Source of the DNA: Dyella_D sp052115385
Lineage (GTDB): Bacteria > Pseudomonadota > Gammaproteobacteria > Xanthomonadales > Rhodanobacteraceae
DNA: 64,000 nt
Assembly: GCF_052115385.1 (NCBI RefSeq)
Contig: NZ_JBFRGP010000003.1
Location: forward strand, 353,046-417,045
Direction of reading: 5' to 3'
The position numbers and the translations under genes were made by a program. The notes beneath the pieces are model-generated. The model saw only the letters and a program-made list of their open reading frames with translations. It did no database searches and was not told the origin of the DNA. Positions 47,315-56,204 of this stretch are shown in pieces. Positions within the stretch are counted from its first letter, which is position 1. Each line of letters begins with the position of its first letter.

Positions 47315-48598
47315 ATGAAAAGAAGCAAGGTCGCGCCCCAAGGTGCAGCGACATGGTGGCGCCGATTGGGTGCCGGCCTGGTCACCGGTGCCGCGGACGA
47401 TGACCCCAGCGGTGTCGCCACTTATTCCCAGGTAGGAGCGCGATTCGGCTACGGCTTGTTGTGGATCATCTTCCTCACCATCCCGCTCATGATCGCCATC
47501 CAGATGGTGAGCGCGCGCATCGGTCGCGTTACCGGGCGCGGGTTGGCCGATAACCTGATGCGCACGTTTCCAGCACCGCTGGTGTGGCTGCTGGTCGCAT
47601 GCCTGGTGGTGGCCAATGTGATCAATATCGGGGCGGATCTCGCGGCCATGGGCGCGGCGGCGCAGTTGCTGATCGGCGGCCCCCACGTGGTGTACGCCTT
47701 GGTGCTGGCACTGCTCTCCACCGTATTGCAGGTGTATCTGCCGTTCGATCGCTACGCGCCGATCTTGAAGGGCCTGGCGATCTCACTCCTCACTTACGTG
47801 GCGACCGTGTTCGTGGTGAAGGTGCCGTGGGCAGAGGCGCTCAAGGCTACGGTCTGGCCACCGGTGCAATGGCATACGGAATACCTCACCGCCATCGTGG
47901 CGGTGCTGGGCACCACCATCAGTCCTTACCTCTTTTGCTGGCAGGCGGCCCAGGAAGTGGAGGAGCTGCGCGAGGACGACCAGCGCCAGCCGCTGCGCAA
48001 CGCCGTGGCGCAAGGGCCGGACGCGTTACGGCGCATCGCGATCGATACCTCGGTCGGCATGATCCTGTCCAATCTGATCGCGTTCTGCATGATCCTCACC
48101 ACGGCCGCGGTGCTGCACGCCCACGGCAAGACCGATATCCAGTCCGCGTCGGATGCGGCGCAGGCGCTCAAGCCACTGGCCGGCCCGTTGGCATTCGGCC
48201 TGTTTGCCACGGGCATCGTGAGCACCGGTCTGCTGGCGGTGCCGGTGCTGGCCGGTGCCACGGCTTTCGCAGTCGCCGGTGCCGCGCATCGGCCCTATGG
48301 GCTCGACCATCGACCGTCGGGCGCCAAGCTGTTCTACGCCGTGCTGATCCTGGCCATGGTGTTGGGTGCCGCGCTCACCTTGTCGCCGATCGACCCGATG
48401 AAGGCGTTGTACTGGAGTGCCGTGGTCAACGGCGTGTGCGCGGTGCCGCTGATGGCGGCCCTGCTGTGGGTTGCGCGCCAGAAGCGAGCGATGGGCGCCT
48501 ACGTGGTCCGTGGAGCGCTGTGGGGTTGGGGATGGGCTGCTACCGCGATCATGGGCGTGGCCGTGGTGGTGATGTTCGCCACCTTGGGTCATGGTTGA
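47315..48598 (+). CDS. NRAMP-superfamily metal transporter with atypical ion site
   Basis: It has 427 residues and about eleven transmembrane helices, preceded by GGAGG (47305-47309). In classical NRAMP, helix 1 carries DPGN and helix 6 carries MPH. Here the helix-1 motif is DPSG (within DDDPSGVATYSQVGA) and helix 6 reads TTISPYLFCWQA, so the asparagine and methionine metal ligands are replaced. Such variants are seen in the NRAMP-related clade that moves Mg2+ or other ions. The ion is therefore uncertain. The end overlaps the convergent topoisomerase gene by 10 bases. Confidence 0.85.
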   Translation: MKRSKVAPQGAATWWRRLGAGLVTGAADDDPSGVATYSQVGARFGYGLLWIIFLTIPLMIAIQMVSARIGRVTGRGLADNLMRTFPAPLVWLLVACLVVANVINIGADLAAMGAAAQLLIGGPHVVYALVLALLSTVLQVYLPFDRYAPILKGLAISLLTYVATVFVVKVPWAEALKATVWPPVQWHTEYLTAIVAVLGTTISPYLFCWQAAQEVEELREDDQRQPLRNAVAQGPDALRRIAIDTSVGMILSNLIAFCMILTTAAVLHAHGKTDIQSASDAAQALKPLAGPLAFGLFATGIVSTGLLAVPVLAGATAFAVAGAAHRPYGLDHRPSGAKLFYAVLILAMVLGAALTLSPIDPMKALYWSAVVNGVCAVPLMAALLWVARQKRAMGAYVVRGALWGWGWAATAIMGVAVVVMFATLGHG

Positions 48599-49662
48599 TG
48601 CGATCGGCCTGGCCGGCCGTGCCGGCGAAGAAAACGCAGCGTCGCCGCTTCGAGCTGTCGGGGATGGTGAGCGATCGCAGCCTTGACGTAGCGCTGCAAG
48701 GTACCGTCCTCCCATCCCGCGATCACGCGCGGATGGATGTACGAGGACCGGCACACCGTGGGCGTATGGTGCAGCGCGGCCGCGACGGCGGCGATCACGC
48801 TCTTCAGCAACGCCTGTTTGCGTGATTCTCCGGCGCGCCTGGATAGCTCGGTATCGGCCAGCAATCCTGCCGCTTTCACCGTGGCGGACCAGGTGCGGAA
48901 ATCCTTCGCGGTAAATTCCCCGCCGGTGACTTCGCGCAAGTAAGCGTTGACCATGCCCGAGTCCAGCACATGGCGCTTGCCGTCGTCGTCACGATACTGG
49001 AAGAGTCGCTGGCCCGGCAGTTGCTGCAGGCGGCGCAGCAGTCTTACCAGCCGGGGCTCGGTCAAGGTCAGGTCCTGGGCTTGCCCACTTTTGGCACGGA
49101 AGTGCAGACGCAGTTTTCCAGGCTCCGGATGGAGGTGGCGAGCGCGCAAGGTGGTGAGCCCGAAGCTGCCATGCTCCTGGGCATAAGCTTCGTTGCCGAC
49201 GCGGATCAGCGTGTCGTCGAGAAGACGTATGACCAGCGCAAGCACTTTCTCTTTCGGCCATCCCGGCCGCGCGAGGTCATCGCGCACGCGGCGCCGGAGG
49301 CGCGGCAGTGCGGCGCCGAACGCGGTCACGCGGGAGAACTTGTCCGCATCGCGCAGATGCCGCCAACGCGGGTGATAGCGATACTGCTTGCGTCCCTTGG
49401 CGTCGCGACCGGTAGCTTGAAGATGGCCGCGCGGGTCGGCGCAGATCCACACGTCTTTATAGGCTGGTGGAATCGCGAGCTGGCGGATGCGCTCCAGCAG
49501 CTTGGCACGCGTTACCCGGCGCCCGTGGGCATCCCGGTAGATAAAGCCCTTGCCTTGCCGATAGCGACGCAGCCCCGGCTGGGCATCGTGGACGTACATC
49601 AGACCGACGGCGGTGACTTTTTGTATCGGTGCGGTGGGCTGGCGACGGGGCACGTCCCGCAT
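48589..49662 (-). CDS. DNA topoisomerase IB (poxvirus-like)
   Basis: It relaxes DNA by cutting one strand through a tyrosine. It has 357 residues. The N-terminal region includes LAIPPAYKDVWICADPRGHLQATGRDAKGRKQYRYHP in family-typical form (split here as the IPPAYKDVWIC and GHLQATGRDAKGRKQ blocks). The catalytic domain has IRVGNEAYA, FRTWSATV, HHTPTVCRSSYIHP with active-site Tyr308. Bacteria usually hold this gene in stress or repair regions. The 3' ends of this gene and the NRAMP gene overlap. Confidence 0.92.
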   Translation of the reverse strand: MRDVPRRQPTAPIQKVTAVGLMYVHDAQPGLRRYRQGKGFIYRDAHGRRVTRAKLLERIRQLAIPPAYKDVWICADPRGHLQATGRDAKGRKQYRYHPRWRHLRDADKFSRVTAFGAALPRLRRRVRDDLARPGWPKEKVLALVIRLLDDTLIRVGNEAYAQEHGSFGLTTLRARHLHPEPGKLRLHFRAKSGQAQDLTLTEPRLVRLLRRLQQLPGQRLFQYRDDDGKRHVLDSGMVNAYLREVTGGEFTAKDFRTWSATVKAAGLLADTELSRRAGESRKQALLKSVIAAVAAALHHTPTVCRSSYIHPRVIAGWEDGTLQRYVKAAIAHHPRQLEAATLRFLRRHGRPGRSHQP

Positions 49663-49898
49663 TGTTCATGGCGGACGTGAACGAGCGGGCTGGATGTCGT
49701 GATCGCGATGTGGCCTCGCGACGGGAACGCGGCTTGCGCGTGCGCGCATCCACGAAAACGCATCAGAGCACCGACCAGGCTTGATCAGAGGACCGCTCTA
49801 CCCAAACGCGGCATTGGCGTAAACGCGGCCGATGCGGACTGCCTTGAATCCGGCCGACAAGCTGGCCAGCCATAGCGCCTCCAACGAAAGCACGCCAT

Positions 49899-50120
49899 TC
49901 AGGGCGCCGCGGTGGACGCTACCAGGCGATGCTCGTCCACGTAGCACTGAAGTGCTTGTTCGAGTTCGCAGCCTGGAAGCAGGTCGATATGCGCGGCATA
50001 GCGAAGTCCGCGAGGCCCCCAGAAATGCACTTGCCAGGAGCATGGGTCCCGATCCATCGAGGTGCACCTCACCTCAAGCTCGTGGTCGAAGCAATCGACG
50101 ACGGTAATGGACTGCTGCAT
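49899..50120 (-). CDS. Small protein of unknown function
   Basis: It has 73 residues from the ATG at 50120, with GGGGAG eight bases upstream. It contains WQVHFWGPRGLRYAAHIDLLPG and three cysteines. No family is recognised. The composition is soluble, mixed alpha/beta. It is kept because of the good ribosome-binding site and normal protein-like composition; the opposite-strand frames look like shadows. Confidence 0.45.
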   Translation of the reverse strand: MQQSITVVDCFDHELEVRCTSMDRDPCSWQVHFWGPRGLRYAAHIDLLPGCELEQALQCYVDEHRLVASTAAP

Positions 50121-50420
50121 AAGTTACTCCCCACATCGAATCGACCGGGCATCCGGCGATGGCGCGCCAAGGCGCGGATAGATCAGGCGCCGAAGCGTTG
50201 CCTGGGCCAGATACGCACGATGGCGTGCCCGCAGGATCGCCTCCTTGCGCATCCTGCTTTCAAAAACATACTCACCACTGAGCGTCGGAACATTAACGCG
50301 TGGCAGGTGAAAGTTGAGCCCCTGTAGTGGCGCACTCTTGCAGGCGTCATGAAGATGTTTCGTTAACGTTATCTCGACGCCGCCTTACAATTTCACAGGT
50401 CATACAAAGCTTTTCTGCCG
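50121..50420 (+). other. Non-coding gap before the kaiC-like gene
   Basis: The 300-base gap separates the divergent 73-residue gene from the KaiC-like gene. It contains the predicted kaiC promoter and a CGTTAACG palindrome (50361-50368) overlapping it. No other gene is seen. Confidence 0.6.
50363..50391 (+). promoter_or_regulatory. Predicted promoter of the kaiC-like operon
   Basis: TTAACG (50363-50368) and TACAAT (50386-50391) are separated by exactly 17 bases, about 30 bases before the ATG. The -10 matches the consensus at five of six positions. The -35 overlaps a CGTTAACG palindrome that could bind a regulator. Confidence 0.5.
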
Positions 50421-51929
50421 ATGCGGGTCGATGCAATGCTTCCCTCTCACCGTTGCAGTATGGGCGTGCCGGGCTTGGACACAGTGCTGCTTGGCGGCCT
50501 GCCTTCCGGCCATCTCTACCTGCTTGAAGGACAACCGGGTTCGGGTAAAACCACCCTGTCGCTGCAATTCCTGATGGAGGGTGTGCGCAAGGGGGAGTCC
50601 TGCCTCTACGTCACCCTGTCAGAGACCGCCACCGAGCTCCGCGAGGTGGCCAGCTCCCATGGCTGGGATCTGCATGGCATCGATCTATTCGAGTTGTCGT
50701 CGGTGGAAGCCGTGCTCGGCGAAGGACGCAGCCAATCCGTCTTTCATTCCTGGGAAGTCGAGCTAGGCGAGACCATCCGTCTGATCAAGCAGGAAGTGGA
50801 GCGCATCGAGCCGAAGCGCGTCGTGTTCGACAGCCTGTCGGAACTCCGCCTGCTCGCCCAGGACCAGTTCCGCTACCGCCGGCAAGTGCTGGCGCTCAAG
50901 CAATTCTTCTCTCCCCGTAACGCGACCGTGATTCTCGTCGACGACCTGACCAGCGCCGGAGGAGGTCGCGACATGCAGCTGCACAGCATCTGTCACGGCG
51001 TCATCTCGCTGGAACGTTTCGCACTTGAATTTGGCGCTGCCCGCCGCCGTCTTCAGGTGCAAAAAGTCAGGGGAGCGGCCTTTATCGCCGGCTACCATGA
51101 CCTCAGCATCCGCACGGGCGGCGTCGAGGTTTATCCGAGGCTCGTCGCTTCCGACCACCATGTTGAATTCGTCAACCAGCCCATGCTCAGCGGCGTGAGG
51201 CATCTCGACGAGCTGGTCGGAGGAGGCTTTCTCAGGGGTACCTGCACCTTGCTCACGGGCCCGGCCGGCACCGGCAAAACCACGCTGGCGCTGCAGTACA
51301 TCGGGGAAGCCTGCGCGCGTGGCGAGCGTTGCCAGATATACGAATTCGACGAACGCATCGGCACCCTGCTGCGTCGCGCCGAAACCATGGGACTGGATCT
51401 TCAAGGATATATGGAGAAAGGCCTTCTCCATATCTACCAAGCCAACCCCGCGGAAATGTCGCCTGGCGAGTTCGCATGGCATGTCACCCGCGCGGTCCAG
51501 GACAAGCGATGCAGCATGGTGGTCATCGACAGTCTCAATGGCTATTTGTCGGCCATGCCGGAGGAGAAACACCTGCTGCTGCAGATGCATGAACTGCTGG
51601 CCTTTCTTAATCAGTCGGGTGTCACGACCTTCCTCATCAATCCCCAGATCGGGCTGATCGGGATGATGGATGCGGACCAGCTCAACGTGTCGTATATCGC
51701 CGATACGGTCGTACTGTTTCGCTTTTTTGAAGCGAACGGCCGGATCAGGAAGGCCATCTCGGTCGTCAAGAACCGAAGCGGCAAGCATGAGGACACGATC
51801 CGCGAGCTGCATATCGATAGCCAGGGCCTGCGTGTGGGCGAACCGCTGACCAGTTTCCGCGGGGTCCTGTCCGGCGTCCCGGAATTCATAGGTAACGGCA
51901 AGCCACTGATGGAAAGCCGGGATGCGTAG
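50421..51929 (+). CDS. KaiC-like double-domain ATPase
   Basis: It has 502 residues with two RecA/KaiC domains. Walker A motifs are GQPGSGKTT (37-45) and GPAGTGKTT (280-288). The residue pair that is Ser431/Thr432 in cyanobacterial KaiC aligns with Ser424/Tyr425 (NVSYIADT) here, so one autophosphorylation residue is kept and the other is Tyr. The catalytic Glu pair of the first domain reads Ser-Glu, and of the second Asp-Glu. No kaiA or kaiB is present in the window. The stop overlaps the downstream histidine kinase by eight bases, so the two are coupled. Non-cyanobacterial KaiC proteins are linked to stress and signalling, not to a proven clock. Confidence 0.88.
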   Translation: MRVDAMLPSHRCSMGVPGLDTVLLGGLPSGHLYLLEGQPGSGKTTLSLQFLMEGVRKGESCLYVTLSETATELREVASSHGWDLHGIDLFELSSVEAVLGEGRSQSVFHSWEVELGETIRLIKQEVERIEPKRVVFDSLSELRLLAQDQFRYRRQVLALKQFFSPRNATVILVDDLTSAGGGRDMQLHSICHGVISLERFALEFGAARRRLQVQKVRGAAFIAGYHDLSIRTGGVEVYPRLVASDHHVEFVNQPMLSGVRHLDELVGGGFLRGTCTLLTGPAGTGKTTLALQYIGEACARGERCQIYEFDERIGTLLRRAETMGLDLQGYMEKGLLHIYQANPAEMSPGEFAWHVTRAVQDKRCSMVVIDSLNGYLSAMPEEKHLLLQMHELLAFLNQSGVTTFLINPQIGLIGMMDADQLNVSYIADTVVLFRFFEANGRIRKAISVVKNRSGKHEDTIRELHIDSQGLRVGEPLTSFRGVLSGVPEFIGNGKPLMESRDA

Positions 51930-53988
51930 GCATGCGCAGCACGAAGAGTGGGTACAGATCGTCGCGCCATGGCAGCGCGACGCGGAAAGTCTCGCCGAGG
52001 TCGTCGCCAAGGATGGTTACCGCGCCCTGGTGTATCCCGACCTGATCACGCTGGCCCACTGCATCGGCAACAAGACGGGAGTGGTCATCCTGACGCAGGA
52101 AGCGCTCGATGGCGGCGTGGAGGCGATCCAGGCTGCGGTCGCAGGACAGCCCGCCTGGTCCGACATACCCTTTGTGGTGCTCCAGTCGGCCCGGCATAGC
52201 GGCCAGGTGCAGGTTTCGCCATTGCCGAGCGCGATCATCAACCGCATTGAGCTGGAGCGCCCGATGGGTGTCGCCTCGCTGCTGAGCGCGGTCGGAACGG
52301 CGATGCGATCGCGACAGAAGCAATTCGAGATCAGGGCGCGCATGGAGGAACTGGCGGCCAGCGAGAAGGCATTAGCTGAAAGCGAAACCGAGTTGCGCCG
52401 GATCACCGATTCGTTGCCGGTGCTGATCGCCTTCATCGATACCGATTTTCGATATCGCTTCGTCAATCGAGCCTACCAGGCGTGGTTCGGCATGGATCCC
52501 GACGACATGCTTGGCAAGACCATTGAGCAGGTCTTCGGCCAGGACCAGTGGGAGGCGAGAAAGGGTCCCATCCAGCAGGCGATGGCAGGCCAGGCGATGC
52601 GGGTCGAACTGTCGTTGCCGCGCAACGACGGCAAGCGGCGCGAGGCCGAGTTCAGATATCTGCCGCGCTTTCGGGACGACGGCCGGATCGATGGCGTACA
52701 TGTGTTTGCGAACGATATTACCGAGCGGAAAGAATCGTTGGAGGCGCTCAGCCAGGCCGCTGCGCGGCTGGAGCAACGCGTCGCAGAACGGACCGCTGCC
52801 TTGCAGGCGGAGATACAGGCACGATCCCACAGTGAGGACGCGCTGAGACAAGCCCAGAAGATGGAGGCGGTGGGCCAACTGACCGGCGGCATCGCGCACG
52901 ATTTCAACAATATGCTGACCACCATCATGGGCGCCCTGGATATCGTCGGCACCCGCGTGAACGACGAGCGTACCGCAAGGGTGGTCCGCGCCGCGACGGA
53001 GTCGGCCGGCCGCGCGGCGGCCCTGACGCAGCGCCTGCTGGCGTTCTCGAGGCGGCAATCGCTCGATCCCAAGCCAGTCCAGATCAATGGGCTCATTCAA
53101 TCGATGCATATGCTGCTGGCCCAGACCATCGGCGAGCGCATCACGATCAAATTGGCATTGGCCAGCGCACTGAAGAAGGCGCTGGTGGACATCAACCAGC
53201 TCGAGAGCGCCGTCCTCAATCTTTGTATCAACGCACGGGATGCCATGCCCGATGGCGGCTGCCTCACGATCAGCACAAGGCACGCGGAATCCTTGCCGAA
53301 CTCGCCAGCGGAGGTGCTGCTGAACCCCGGCGGTTACGTGGTCGTCGAAGTCTCCGACAATGGCGTGGGCATGGAGCCGGCGATCAGGGAGCGCGTGTTC
53401 GAGCCCTTTTTTACGACCAAGCCCATCGGTCAGGGCACCGGGCTGGGTCTGTCGATGATTTATGGTTTCATGCAGCAATCGAAAGGATCCATCGACCTCC
53501 AATCGGTGCCGGGTCACGGAACGACCATGTCGCTCTATTTCCCTGTCGCCCTGGCCGAAGGTGGGGCGGGGTGGGTCGATGAAGGCGGGAGTACGCCAAA
53601 GGGCGAAGGCCAGCTCATCCTCGTCGTCGAGGACGACGATCAGGTGAGACTGCTGGTCAGCTACCTGCTGGAGGAACTTGGCTATGTGGTCGTGACGGCG
53701 AGCGACGCAAGCGCCGCCATGTCCCATATCGCATCGTTGGACCACATCGATCTGCTGATCACCGACGTCGGCCTGCCCGGCATGAATGGCCGGCAGCTCG
53801 CCGAGTTGATCCGTGAGGATCATCCGTCGGTCCCGGTGCTCTTCATGACCGGATATGCCGAGAGCGCCGCTGTCAGGTCGACATTTCTGGGGCACGGCAT
53901 GGCAATGATCGCCAAGCCATTCGCGCTGGAAGACTTCAGCCAGGCCGTGCGTAATGCCATCGCCCCCACCATCGCCCCCATGGCTTGA
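51922..53988 (+). CDS. Hybrid sensor histidine kinase with PAS and C-terminal receiver
   Basis: It has 688 residues. The N-terminal about 130 residues are a sensor-like region without clear family. A PAS domain follows (about 155-275, ITDSLPVLIAFIDTDFRYRFVNRAYQAWFG). A coiled coil leads to the HisKA domain with phospho-His326 in TGGIAHDFNNML. The HATPase motifs NLCINARDAMP, DNGVGM and GTGLGLSMIYG are intact. The receiver has phospho-Asp615 in LLITDVGLPGMNG. It is soluble (no transmembrane helix seen), so it senses a cytoplasmic signal. It is coupled to the KaiC-like gene. Confidence 0.92.
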   Translation: MRRHAQHEEWVQIVAPWQRDAESLAEVVAKDGYRALVYPDLITLAHCIGNKTGVVILTQEALDGGVEAIQAAVAGQPAWSDIPFVVLQSARHSGQVQVSPLPSAIINRIELERPMGVASLLSAVGTAMRSRQKQFEIRARMEELAASEKALAESETELRRITDSLPVLIAFIDTDFRYRFVNRAYQAWFGMDPDDMLGKTIEQVFGQDQWEARKGPIQQAMAGQAMRVELSLPRNDGKRREAEFRYLPRFRDDGRIDGVHVFANDITERKESLEALSQAAARLEQRVAERTAALQAEIQARSHSEDALRQAQKMEAVGQLTGGIAHDFNNMLTTIMGALDIVGTRVNDERTARVVRAATESAGRAAALTQRLLAFSRRQSLDPKPVQINGLIQSMHMLLAQTIGERITIKLALASALKKALVDINQLESAVLNLCINARDAMPDGGCLTISTRHAESLPNSPAEVLLNPGGYVVVEVSDNGVGMEPAIRERVFEPFFTTKPIGQGTGLGLSMIYGFMQQSKGSIDLQSVPGHGTTMSLYFPVALAEGGAGWVDEGGSTPKGEGQLILVVEDDDQVRLLVSYLLEELGYVVVTASDASAAMSHIASLDHIDLLITDVGLPGMNGRQLAELIREDHPSVPVLFMTGYAESAAVRSTFLGHGMAMIAKPFALEDFSQAVRNAIAPTIAPMA

Positions 53989-54021
53989 ATCCCACCGCAG
54001 CACAACGCCACGATGCCGCCA

Positions 54022-54747
54022 TCAAGCGACCGCCGCGTTCGCTACGGTGCGGTCCGCGACACTGAATCCGAAGCCCGCCACGGTATGCAGCAGCGGTGTC
54101 GCGAAGGGACGATCAATGGTCCGTCGCAACAGATACATATGCGAGCGCAAGGTGTCCGAGGGAGGCGGGTTGTCGCCCCACAGGGCGTGCTCCAGCTCCG
54201 TACGCTTGACGACGCGAGGAGAGGCTTCCATCAGCAGGGCAAGGATATGCAGGCCGATCGGTGACACGCGCAGCCGCTGATCGCCACGGCGTAGCTCGTA
54301 GGTACCGGTATCCAGTGTCAGGTCCGCGATCTGCAGCAGCTTCGGCGCCACCAGTCGCTTGTGCCGGCGGATCAACGCCTCGAGGCGGCCGCGCAGCTCA
54401 CGCAAGGCAAATGGCTTGGGAAGAAAGTCGTCGGCACCCGCATCCAGCGCCTCTATCGCGGCATCGACGCCAGTACGGCCGGTGAGCATGAGGATCGGGG
54501 CGATGTAACCCTTGGCACGAAGCGACCGGCACACCTCAAGTCCATTCGTGCCTGGCAACATCCAGTCCAGCACCAGGACGTCGTACGTCTCCTGGCTGGC
54601 CAGCGACATGCCGTGGGTGCCGTCATGCGCATAATCGACGGTATAGCGAAAGTCTTCGAGATAATCCCCCATGACCTGACATAGTTGCTGGTTGTCGTCG
54701 ATCACCATAATCAGGCCGGCTTGCGGCTGTAGGCAGCGCGATGACAT
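54022..54747 (-). CDS. OmpR/PhoB-family response regulator
   Basis: It has 241 residues from the ATG at 54747, with GGGAG upstream; a TTG ten codons earlier is unlikely. The receiver domain has phospho-Asp61 in LVLDWMLPGTNG, with acidic pair IDDN and Lys in PKPF. The winged-helix domain has the usual LRSHMYLLRRTID recognition region. It converges on the hybrid kinase gene with 33 bases between stops. Whether this kinase phosphorylates it is not shown by the sequence. Confidence 0.9.
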   Translation of the reverse strand: MSSRCLQPQAGLIMVIDDNQQLCQVMGDYLEDFRYTVDYAHDGTHGMSLASQETYDVLVLDWMLPGTNGLEVCRSLRAKGYIAPILMLTGRTGVDAAIEALDAGADDFLPKPFALRELRGRLEALIRRHKRLVAPKLLQIADLTLDTGTYELRRGDQRLRVSPIGLHILALLMEASPRVVKRTELEHALWGDNPPPSDTLRSHMYLLRRTIDRPFATPLLHTVAGFGFSVADRTVANAAVA

Positions 54748-54980
54748 GGCGTACTCCCGTGGCGAGCGGAATCGCAAGCATATGCCTCGGTCACGTCAAA
54801 GCCGTGCGAAGTTGAGTTCGCCAGGCGTCTGTCGACTTCTTGGCTTGTTAAAGACCTGCTATGACGGCGTTCATCCGCAGCTACGACGCTTGAGGCGCAG
54901 TGCCTGATCGATCGCTTCGGCCATCCGCGCCGACGGATGAGAAGCAGCGGCACCACACCGCTGCGGAATCCGGTCACGCA

Positions 54981-55448
54981 TCAGGCCGCCTTTTTCAGCG
55001 CCGCGAGCACTTGATGCTTGCGGTCCTGCATCTGCTCACCCAAGGCATCCAATTGCTCCGTCGACAGAAGCTTTTTCGCCTGCTTGAACATATCCGATTC
55101 TTCCTCGCCGATATGGTGTTCCAGCAGTTCCTTAAGCACCTTCGCTCGCCCGGCGAACTTCTCGCTGGATGGATCCGTTTTCTGCAGGTCCGGCAAAACA
55201 AGTGCCTCGACAGCCCGATGTTCTTCCAGGGCTTCGAAGTACATTTTCTCTTCCGCCTTGTCGCCGGCCTCCCGAAAGGCCGGATAGAAGATTTCTTCCT
55301 CGATCGCGACATGGGCCTGCAGCGCATGGGCGATCTTCTCAACCAGCTCCGTGCGCCGCTTGATTGCCCGATGCGTCGTTGCCATCAATTCGGCCAGTAG
55401 CGCCTTAACCTCGTCGTGGTCTGCTTTCAACAGCGCGATCGCTTGCAT
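54981..55448 (-). CDS. Hemerythrin-domain protein
   Basis: It has 155 residues forming a four-helix HHE domain with di-iron ligands: His in LLKADHDEVK, His and Glu in HVAIEEEIFYPAF, His in LEEHRAVEAL, and the HHIGEEESDMF motif. All are present. Such proteins sense oxygen, nitric oxide or iron in stress. The C-terminus is Lys/Gln-rich. A GGAG ribosome site lies upstream of the ATG. Confidence 0.9.
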   Translation of the reverse strand: MQAIALLKADHDEVKALLAELMATTHRAIKRRTELVEKIAHALQAHVAIEEEIFYPAFREAGDKAEEKMYFEALEEHRAVEALVLPDLQKTDPSSEKFAGRAKVLKELLEHHIGEEESDMFKQAKKLLSTEQLDALGEQMQDRKHQVLAALKKAA

Positions 55449-55581
55449 GGCGGTAACTCCGGTTCGTCAGTCGTTGCCCGATTAAGCCGGTCGCGCAATC
55501 AGCGGAGCGTCGCGCGGTCATGCACGAGGCTGTTGACGGCAAACCCACGCTCACGTGTATGTCGAAGCGAGATGCTCGACC

Positions 55582-55604
55582 GACCGGCTCAATCCGAGCC
55601 GGTC
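55582..55604. promoter_or_regulatory. Perfect hairpin in the leader of the following gene
   Basis: GACCGGCTC (55582-55590), five bases, then GAGCCGGTC (55596-55604) form a perfect 9-bp stem about 20 bases before the ATG at 55624. It could be a protein-binding dyad or an mRNA structure near the ribosome site. Confidence 0.4.
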
Positions 55605-55623
55605 ATACCGAGATGAGGTTTCC

Positions 55624-55944
55624 ATGGCCAACCAACCCCAAGATCCGAAGCAAGCCGCCCGGCGCGACAACGAACCGAAACAACACGAACCGACACCTGA
55701 AGGTGCTGCTCCCATCCAGACACCGGGGCCTGCGCACGACGCCAGCGACCATAGGGCCCGCGAAGCGAAGGACGACCAGTCCGTCCAGGGTGATGAGGGA
55801 GATGCGTCGCGACGCCAGAACCAGCAGGCGAGTCGCATTGTCACTCCCAGCGATCCGAACGTCATACAAGGCGCGCCGCCCAAGGATGACGCGGGCGCGG
55901 TCGGTAAGAAGCACGCAAAACCAGATCCGGATGAGGAACAGTGA
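55624..55944 (+). CDS. Disordered hydrophilic small protein
   Basis: It has 106 residues, from the ATG at 55624 with GAGG upstream. Pro, Gln, Asp, Arg, Lys and Ala dominate; there is no hydrophobic helix and no Cys. It is likely intrinsically disordered. Its neighbours (hemerythrin, CsbD) suggest a desiccation or osmotic stress protein, but no named family is recognised. Confidence 0.6.
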   Translation: MANQPQDPKQAARRDNEPKQHEPTPEGAAPIQTPGPAHDASDHRAREAKDDQSVQGDEGDASRRQNQQASRIVTPSDPNVIQGAPPKDDAGAVGKKHAKPDPDEEQ

Positions 55945-55949
55945 TCCTG

Positions 55950-55988
55950 TCGATTCGAGGCCAGGCCTCGGGCTTGGCCTCGAATCGA
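55950..55988. terminator. Long perfect stem-loop after the disordered-protein gene
   Basis: A perfect 14-bp stem (arms 55950-55963 and 55975-55988, loop 11 bases) starts six bases after the stop codon. It lacks a T-tract, so it may end transcription by a Rho-assisted route or protect the mRNA 3' end. Confidence 0.5.
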
Positions 55989-56204
55989 ACTAGGGGATGG
56001 ACGCAGGCGTACATGAATGGCTCGCGATTCATGGGACGTCGATTCACACCGACCTCACCCATGCGCTTCTATCCCTGAAAGGCACCATCGCGTCATCGAA
56101 ATGGCCTGCCATTCGATCGGCGTGGATATCAAGGCGAAGAGTTCCCATCGGATCTTCAGCGACGTAGCCGCAAGTATGCGGCGCCAACCCAAGAGGACTG
56201 AGCA

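Noticed and set aside
50121..53988. kaiB or kaiA genes near the KaiC-like gene
   Set aside because: No frame with a KaiB thioredoxin-like or KaiA profile is present in the window, so no oscillator is proposed.
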